From: Massospora cicadina
Taxonomy: Eukaryota > Entomophthoromycota > Entomophthoromycetes > Entomophthorales > Entomophthoraceae
Direction of reading: 5' to 3'
Length of the DNA: 64,000 bases
Assembly: GCA_022478985.1 (NCBI GenBank)
Contig: JAKSZP010007888.1
Span: 186,001-250,000 of the forward strand
The translations under genes were made by a program, and so were the position numbers. Position 1 is the first letter of the stretch. Each line of letters begins with the position of its first letter. This document shows positions 58,281 through 64,000 of this stretch, one piece after another. The notes below the pieces were generated by a model. It did not search any database. It saw only the letters and a program-made list of their open reading frames with translations, and had not been told where the DNA came from.

Positions 58281-59220
58281 TGTCAGAAAATCGCTTTTCC
58301 GGTGACAGTAGACTCCGCTGGTTGGCAGGCCAATCAGTATGAAGACTGGATGACCAAAACCATTTCGCCTTAGGCGATGGGGCAGCAGTGCCAGCTGACC
58401 CCTTGGCATGTCACCGCGCCATTTAGGATTTCCTCAGCCTAACCTCCAACCAACATGAATACATATTAATTTAAATCAGAAGGGAGTTTATGCAAAGAGA
58501 GATCTTTATTGAGAGGAAAGCACCAAATATTTATGTGTATTGAAAGGGCTACTGCTACCCATCGATAACCTATTAGCTCATCACCAGCTTATAGAAAACC
58601 ACTCTTTTTCTCTCTCACTGCGCTCTCTCTTCCCTGGTGTCAACCCTCTCACCCCATCATTCCCAATGTCCAAATATTAGTTTTGGCTCATCCTCCGCAT
58701 TTAGTTGCTGATGAGCTGTATAAATAAAAATATAAAAAAATATCAAATCTGAATTTGACTTAGTAACTATGCGCCAGAAACATCTTTGGCCGCTTGGTAA
58801 CTAAGGATTGTTCATTTTCTCACCAACACACACTTTGACTCTTCACAATCAATCATTCAGGGTTTTGCCTTCTTCAGAAAACAGCTCAATACTATATACT
58901 AGGCGTTGGAAACAAACTCAGCTGCCTTGAACTCAAAATTGATGGGTTCCACTGACATTACTTAATTAGTATGTATAGATCATCATCAGCTACTAGTTTC
59001 CCGTGATCTATATACTAATTTAGGACCATCGTTTGGCCCCACTCAATCCTAACATCCCAACTTGGCAGAATGAGGATTGGCTCAACCCAATTTGGGGAGC
59101 AACTCACCATTCCATTTTACATATGAAATTTAAGTCAACAAACCATCTCACTAGGATTGGCCTATTTCATCCCAAATCTCGCTAAATCATTGGAGGAATA
59201 ATCTGATTAAAATCCAGACA
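58281..59220 (-). repeat. Solo LTR, G family, inserted in element F
   Basis: A minus-strand copy of the G LTR. On the plus strand it begins TGTCAGAAAATCG, the reverse complement of the G LTR end, and finishes AATCCAGACA, the reverse complement of the start. TTTGGGATGAAAT is shared near 59166-59178. It is 940 bp against 1060 bp and clearly more diverged. A single LTR with a perfect target duplication is what LTR-LTR recombination leaves. The frame at 58197-58409 crosses its edge and is not a gene. Confidence 0.88.
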
Positions 59221-59225
59221 GGGAG
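59221..59225. repeat. Target duplication GGGAG, right copy
   Basis: Identical to 58276-58280. Confidence 0.88.
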
Positions 59226-59560
59226 GCAACTAGAATGCCCTTGACCCATTATGTAAAGTGATCAAAAGCGTTAATGCTAAGATGGTGACAGCACATTGCC
59301 ATAGGCAGGGGTCCAATAAAATTGATGCTAACTGTGTCATTTGGGGCCGTGGGGCCCATGCCATGATGCTGATATAGATGTTTAGACAGCTTCTGATTGG
59401 AACAAGTGGAATAAAATCAACAACATCCTAGACTGTCTCAATCATTCTTTCCTAGTAGCAGCGGTCTCTCAGCCATTGGTAGGTTTTCTTCATTGCGCCG
59501 TGCCCTATGGAAACATGAGTCTCCAGAGCCTATTTTATTCAAGAAGAGGGTCAAACATAC
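59226..59560 (-). pseudogene. Integrase, first half, element F
   Basis: The minus strand encodes LSKHLYQHHGMGP, then SINFIGPLPMAMC, then FDHFT.WVKGILVAS, which is the block normally reading D.IGPLP...DHFTKWV. The first catalytic D reads N. The text breaks at the solo LTR and goes on at 58280 with PNSKATA. Confidence 0.7.
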
Positions 59561-59605
59561 GGTAACCAAGAGGTCCCAAATTGCTTATATGACAATCCAT
59601 TCTAC

Positions 59606-60130
59606 TCAAGTCTGAAAAGCCATATGCTTTAAGTGTTGTTGCGTCATCAACAGCTCGTGGCGCCACACTTCTGGTTTTGCAATGAGCTCATAGATATGTT
59701 CCTCTTTGGAAGCATAAAGAGCCAGGATAGGCAACTGTGACAACCCATCAGAGTTTTGGTACATCATTACCACGTGGTGGACATTGAATAAATCATAATT
59801 CTGGAGCTTAAGGGCCCATTGGGCCAATCGTCAATTTGAGTCTTTCATCTGTTGTAACCACTATAGTGAGGCATGGTCTGGCACTATGGTTAAATAATTC
59901 CTATACATAAAAGGAAGAAAATGCTTTATGGCCAATAACACAGCTAGACACTCATGTTCAGTTATGCTGTGATTGTGTTCAACTTGAATTAACATCTTAC
60001 TAAAGTAAACTATGAAATGATTAACTTGGATTGTGTCCAGTTAAGCCAAAATAGCATCCACAACTACATCACTAGCGTCAGTAAATAGAATGAAGTATCT
60101 ATCAAACTCAGGATGTACCAGAACAAGGGA
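59606..60130 (-). pseudogene. RNase H, element F
   Basis: From right to left: FTDASDVVVDAILA with catalytic D, SITEHECLAVLLAIKHFLPF with catalytic E, IVPDHASL (TDH is PDH), LAQWALKLQNYDLF and the frame at 59606-59827 ending with NSDGLSQLPILALY. Stops occur at about 59833 and 60042. Confidence 0.8.
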
Positions 60131-60139
60131 TGTTTTCAG

Positions 60140-60987
60140 AGATTTTCTTTAGACATCAAAGGACTGTTTCTGGCAATATTCCCATCAGAAATGTACTTCT
60201 TTATGGAGGAGGTAGGTTAGTGGCTTGGCAAGCTCAGCTAAGTGTGGTATAAATTGTCAAAAGAGCTGTCCATACCAATAAAAGTCATGAATGTCACATA
60301 AACTACTAGGGCAAGTCATCTTATCAATAGCGGTCTTCTTGTCAAGCAATGGCGAAATTCCTTTGCCAGTGCCCTTATGTCCAAGGAATTTCCACCTCAG
60401 TCTGTTAGAAACGAATTTAGTGGGCTTTAATTTCAATTTAGCAGAGCGGAGCCATCCAAATACTTCCTTCAAGTGGGCCAAGGGCTGGTCAAACATGCGT
60501 GAAAATACATTTACATCGTCCAGGTAGACTAGCAAGCATTACATCTTCAGATCTCCCAATAGCCAGTCGATGGCTGCTGGAAAATGGCGGAGGCATTACA
60601 CAGCCCCTGAGGCATGCAAGTGGTCTTGAATAAGCCTTCACTTGCTATAAGCGCGCATTTTTATTGGTCATCCTGTGCAAGCTCTATTTTCCAGTACCTG
60701 CTGGCAAGATCCATTGCGGAGATTAAATGGGATCCAGCGAGGAGGAATAAGAAGTCATTAATCCTAGGTGGCTGGTAGCTCTCTTTCTGAGTAATGGCAT
60801 TCAGACAACGGTAGTCCATTACTAAATGATGCCCTCCATCCTTCTTCCACACAAGCAACAACAGCGAGGCCCAGGGACTCTTGGATGGTTTTAGAAACCT
60901 GACATCCAGTATTTGTTTTAACTCTTTCACAACCTGGGCTTCCTCAACTTTAGACTTCAGATAGGGCGGGCACAAATTGGAGGGCAT
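60140..60987 (-). pseudogene. Reverse transcriptase, element F
   Basis: The frame at 60661-60987 has VVKELKQILDVRFLKPSKSP, WKKDGGHHLVMDYRCLNAIT and HLISAMDLASRYWKIEL (motif A). After a break containing motif B, the frame at 60257-60535 has MLVYLDDVNVFSRMFDQPLA with both catalytic Asp, then LRSAKLKLKPTKFVSNRLRW and FLGHKG. One frameshift between the two halves. Apart from D, this is the only RT here with an intact YLDD. Confidence 0.85.
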
Positions 60988-60999
60988 CGAAAGTCAGCA

Positions 61000-61440
61000 C
61001 TTAATGTTGCTCCCCCTCATCATCCTGAAATCCTCTGGGCCAGTGGTGAATATATTGGCATATTCTTCAATTAGGGCGTCGGTCTGTTGTTGTTTGCAAG
61101 TGAGTTCACCAATTTCCACCATGACTCAGGCTATTGTAACATTCTCACACATTCCTAAGTCTTGCAGGTCTCCACATCCTCAGACGGACTCAATCTGGTC
61201 AATGGGCAATAATTGCACATATGTGATGGGTCTGTTCAAGTTATCTGCATTGGCCAATCAGTAAAGTTGGCCATTAGGACAGTCAATGGGCCCTAGTAAG
61301 CGGGATCCAGCACTCCAAAACAGGTAAGTGGCTCTTGGATTCTGGATTACTTTCTCCTTAAATTTCTAATAAAGCGATCTGGTGGTATGGTAACTTGGGT
61401 ACCAGTGTCCACTAGGATCTACGATTTAGTTGGTATGTGT
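61000..61440 (-). pseudogene. Retropepsin and linker, element F
   Basis: Near 61390-61430 the minus strand encodes ILVDTGTQVTIPPDRFIRNL with the catalytic DTG intact. A linker follows (LLPIDQIESV, ALIEEYANIFTTGPEDF) and leads straight into RT at 60987. This protease differs in type from the one at 62670-62966, which is the evidence that F and F2 are two elements. Confidence 0.7.
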
Positions 61441-61514
61441 CAAGAGAGTGTCTTTAACTCTCCATTTCCCAGAGAGGTGGTTCGTGGTGCACCGTTACAA
61501 CGCCAGGAAACTGA

Positions 61515-61823
61515 TCATAAGTATGAAGGTGAGAATAGCCCATCAGAGGGCTCCAAAGCTAAATTAACAAAGTACAAGGGCTTGTACAGCAGCAATATTA
61601 AAAGATAGCAAATAAATGACAAGACTTGGGTGTACACCAAAGGGATGTCCATATCCAAGCTGTTTTCAGGGCTGGAGGGCTTGGATGCCTCGGTCTGGAG
61701 GTGACCAAGGTGGTCCAGTGGTTCCTGAAGATGCAGTTGTGTACCTTGAGTGCAGATAAGATGGCTGATGTTGTTTGAGAACTCCTCAAAGTTATCTGCA
61801 CACAGATTCGCCCAAGTTAACAT
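61515..61823 (-). pseudogene. Gag start, element F
   Basis: A 102-aa frame beginning about 140 bp after the primer site: WANLCADNFEEFSNNISHLI, then QEPLDHLGHLQTEASKP. The H1 copy has matching DNA around 14700-14730. Only about 380 bp separate this start from the protease motif, so most of gag has been deleted. Confidence 0.5.
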
Positions 61824-61969
61824 AATTTAAAAGAAAACGTAAACTAGCGATCTTAATGGGAAAGAAGATTACCAAAGAGGAAGGTTGGTCTCAAGGAATC
61901 ATACATAAACAAAAGTGTGTGAATCATCATTTTGGTGGAAGTGGTGCTAAGCCAAGGTGCACCAATAAG

Positions 61970-62341
61970 TGCACGCTTCCATCCAACAAGGTATTACGCT
62001 TTAAAATTGTCTGAACTTGAGTAATTAATTGAAAGCATGGTTGATCCAAGCTGGAAACTTCGAAAATTGAATGGGTTTTGAGACCCATTTCACCGAGAAA
62101 CTTAAGAAAAATGACGTTTATTAATCATATAGCTGGTTCATTTTAATGCGCCTCCTGTAACACAGGGCAAAACTTCTCGCACATCCCCAGGACCAATCTG
62201 GGCATATCTTGCCTTAACCCAGCGTTGGTCCGTGGTTATGTTTGAGGTCAGAAAGGCCAGCTAACCTCACCTTTTTGGTCTCCTAACGCCCATCATGATC
62301 CTTGCAGTTAGTACCTATAATTATGTCATTTAGACATGACA
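61970..62341 (-). repeat. 5' LTR of element F
   Basis: In element orientation it starts TGTCATGTCTAAATGAC and ends near CGTGCA, followed by CTTATTGGTGCACC (primer site). It is 372 bp and aligns with 14147-14516. Confidence 0.75.
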
Positions 62342-62499
62342 GTATGACTATGTGGCTAGGTGCATACACAAACACTTTTCAGTAGCCTCTGCGCTAGGAG
62401 TTGGAAGCTTGGTTTTAAGTCCAATTACTAGATACTCTATCCTTTTAATGCAGTCCTGGTGTTCAAGTAAAAAAAATCAGGGTTTCCTCTTCCCTTTCA

Positions 62500-62966
62500 T
62501 CTTAGAAACGTCCTTCACAACCAGAGTAATGCGGTACTTAAGATAAGAAAAGTAAATCCTTGTGTCTTATTAGAGTATTGAAATCAACTAGGAACTGGGT
62601 GCCAATAAAAAAAGTTGTAAGATCATTTTCCAACATAATGGCAGGAGCCATAACAAACAGAGAGCCAAATCAAAGGGACAAGGAGGAGTATGCTCCCAAG
62701 CGGTAGGTACAATGAGGTCTCACTGTTCTGTAGGCTAGGGGGTGAGTCTGGTCAGGTGCAACCTTTATCCTCTTAACCAGCCAAAAAGAAATGAAGTTGA
62801 TGGGGGAGCCAATGTCAGTAATGGCCAAGTTCTTCACCATGTGAGCAATGACCTCAATTTGAGTAACTTCAGTGTCAAAGTGGGGAATTGAGTAAATGAG
62901 ATTTTCTGGATTAAGCGATCTGGAAAAGGCAGAGTAAGAGGAAGTAAAGTCTTTATTCAAGATCAT
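62500..62966 (-). pseudogene. Retropepsin, element F2
   Basis: The frame at 62670-62966 encodes VKNLAITDIGSPINFISFWL then VKRIKVAPDQTHP and LGAYSSLSL. The active site reads D-I-G-S where D-S/T-G-A is usual. Beyond a stop come FVMAPAIMLENDLTTFFIGT and, in another frame, KIEYLVIGLKTKLP-like linker sequence up to the F LTR. Confidence 0.7.
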
Positions 62967-63099
62967 GGAATTTTGAACGTCTTATCTAATAGGTTTCTCC
63001 AAAGCATAAAACAGAGCTCATAGTGGCAGAAGGTTGAGGTGAGGCATTGTGTCATCAGCAGAGGATGCCTTGCGCCCTAATATGACACCAATTTTCCCA

Positions 63100-63990
63100 A
63101 CTCATCAGCTTGATTCTTCCAACAAGAACTTTTTTGGTGGCCAAAGGTTCCACAATATGAAAATTTGTCACACCGGGGTTTTAACTCTGAAAGCATCCAA
63201 TGGCATGGATTTTGAGATAATTCCCCTTATTTGAATCTTGACATACTTCAGGCTTGGTCAATTCCATTATTGACTCCTGTATGTTGATAATGAATATAAA
63301 CATCTTCTTGGCGTTATGGAAATTTAGTACTAGGTTGGTACTGTGTTGGATAGTGGAAAGAACAGCTGAGAGGGCTCACCTAAGGTAACATGGTCACAGG
63401 AAGCTAACGCCTTTGCCTCATGATAGAAGCGCTCCACAATTTCAATTTAGTCTCCCCTCAACTCAGATTTATATGCATGAAAGCCTGCTTATTATTAGAG
63501 AGGTTTAATTAACTGCCAATTTCTTTGGTAAGAGCTTCCCCTAATGGCTGCCCACATGATGCATGTCTTGAAATAAAGCATTATAATTTTTTTGCGCCTT
63601 ACCATCCAAACAGGTTTATATTCCATCATTTTATGTCAGTCATTAGCCAGCTCCATAGAGCCCTCAAATAAAAAGAGATATGACTGAATTGTCTCAGCCT
63701 CAGGGGCGTACTTCTCTTTAAAGTTAGGTTTGAAATAAGATGGGTTTGGAGAGGACATTAACAGCAGAAGAGAGCGGGCGTTCTGAGTCAGTGGCTCTGA
63801 GATGCTTATATCAGTATGCGGGATAGCCTTATCAAACTGACGGCGGATCTCATCCATGTCATCCTGAATGGTGGCGTAACATTCATTGATGTGCTAAAGG
63901 CCTTAGAATCCAAAAGTTGGCATAGACTCTTGACTCTTCGAACCATTGAGCCAATTTTTCAGATAGAGCATCCTATTTAGCTTCAATTAT
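63100..63990 (-). pseudogene. Gag capsid and zinc knuckle, element F2
   Basis: The frame at 63636-63857 has TQNARSLLLLMSSPNPSYFK and APEAETIQSYLFLFEGSMEL, capsid-like. At about 63119-63166 the minus strand reads FSYCGTFGHQKSSC, a CCHC knuckle in which the first C has become F. Stops are frequent between the two. Confidence 0.6.
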
Positions 63991-64000
63991 TAGTAGTTGG

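Larger units (their letters stand above)
57560..62341 (-). mobile_element. Element F: Ty3/Gypsy interrupted by a solo LTR
   Basis: A 5' LTR (61970-62341), a primer site beginning TTGGTGCACC, a short gag start, protease, RT, RNase H and integrase follow each other on the minus strand. The integrase is cut by a G-family solo LTR at 58281-59220. The LTR and leader match H1 at 14147 on the other strand. It sits within F2, whose protease stands immediately to the right. The 3' LTR is not securely identified. Confidence 0.78.
62342..64000 (-). mobile_element. Element F2: gag and protease of another Gypsy element, partial
   Basis: Gag capsid, a knuckle and a protease of the B/C/D/E type lie in order on the minus strand and are cut on the left by the F LTR at 62341. 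The element runs beyond the right end of the window. No RT of F2 was found. Confidence 0.7.

Noticed and set aside
1..64000. CRISPR arrays, operons, ribosome-binding sites, rRNA or bacterial mobile elements.
   Set aside because: No regularly spaced repeats of the CRISPR type and no bacterial gene order; everything recognisable is eukaryotic retroelement sequence.

Overview
This window looks like eukaryotic repeat DNA: a graveyard of nested, decayed LTR retrotransposons of the Ty3/Gypsy type, with tRNA-derived SINEs between them in AT-rich DNA. I find no intact host gene, rRNA, functional tRNA, CRISPR array, operon or bacterial signal. A TE-rich fungus is my best guess, because the primer sites are not the initiator-Met type usual in plants and stop codons fit C-to-T/G-to-A decay. 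The lineage is not proven.

Layout, left to right. (1) 1-7127: element A, minus strand, a chromodomain-bearing Gypsy element (chromovirus) between two LTRs of about 1.2 kb; a scrap of a related 3' UTR follows to about 7180. (2) 8046-8370: a tRNA-like SINE candidate. (3) About 8700-13500: element B, minus strand, a very old Gypsy relic with INT, RNase H, RT, protease and zinc-knuckle traces. (4) 14147-15100: H1, plus strand, the 5' LTR and start of an F-family element. (5) 15100-21034: AT-rich desert holding one SINE (16371-16508) with a perfect 16-bp target duplication. (6) 21040-37935: element C, plus strand, whose RT is split by the complete element D (24518-34076, TSD CCATC). Both C and D carry an antisense reading frame between integrase and 3' LTR, and the two frames are related. 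(7) 37941-41760: AT-rich desert. (8) 41772-43556: a GC-richer, frameshifted coding relic of unknown type. (9) 45022-45157: a second SINE with a 14-bp target duplication. (10) 45402-55371: element G, plus strand, a non-autonomous LTR element with only about 192 bp of interior. Its left LTR is split by element E (45506-53159, minus strand, TSD TAATT), which in turn contains a fragment of an A-family LTR. (11) 55377-57540: AT-rich. (12) About 57.6-62.34 kb: element F, minus strand, with a G-family solo LTR in its integrase (TSD GGGAG). (13) 62342-64000: F2, minus strand, a gag-protease relic running off the window.

C, D, E and G share one primer-binding site near TGGTGCTCACTACAGGGG, so they probably use the same tRNA primer although their LTRs differ. 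F and H1 have a different site starting TTGGTG. The nesting gives an order of insertion: F before the solo G-family LTR, C before D, and G before E. E looks youngest of those with two LTRs, since about 185 bp of its LTRs are identical. No coding element here looks able to move by itself.
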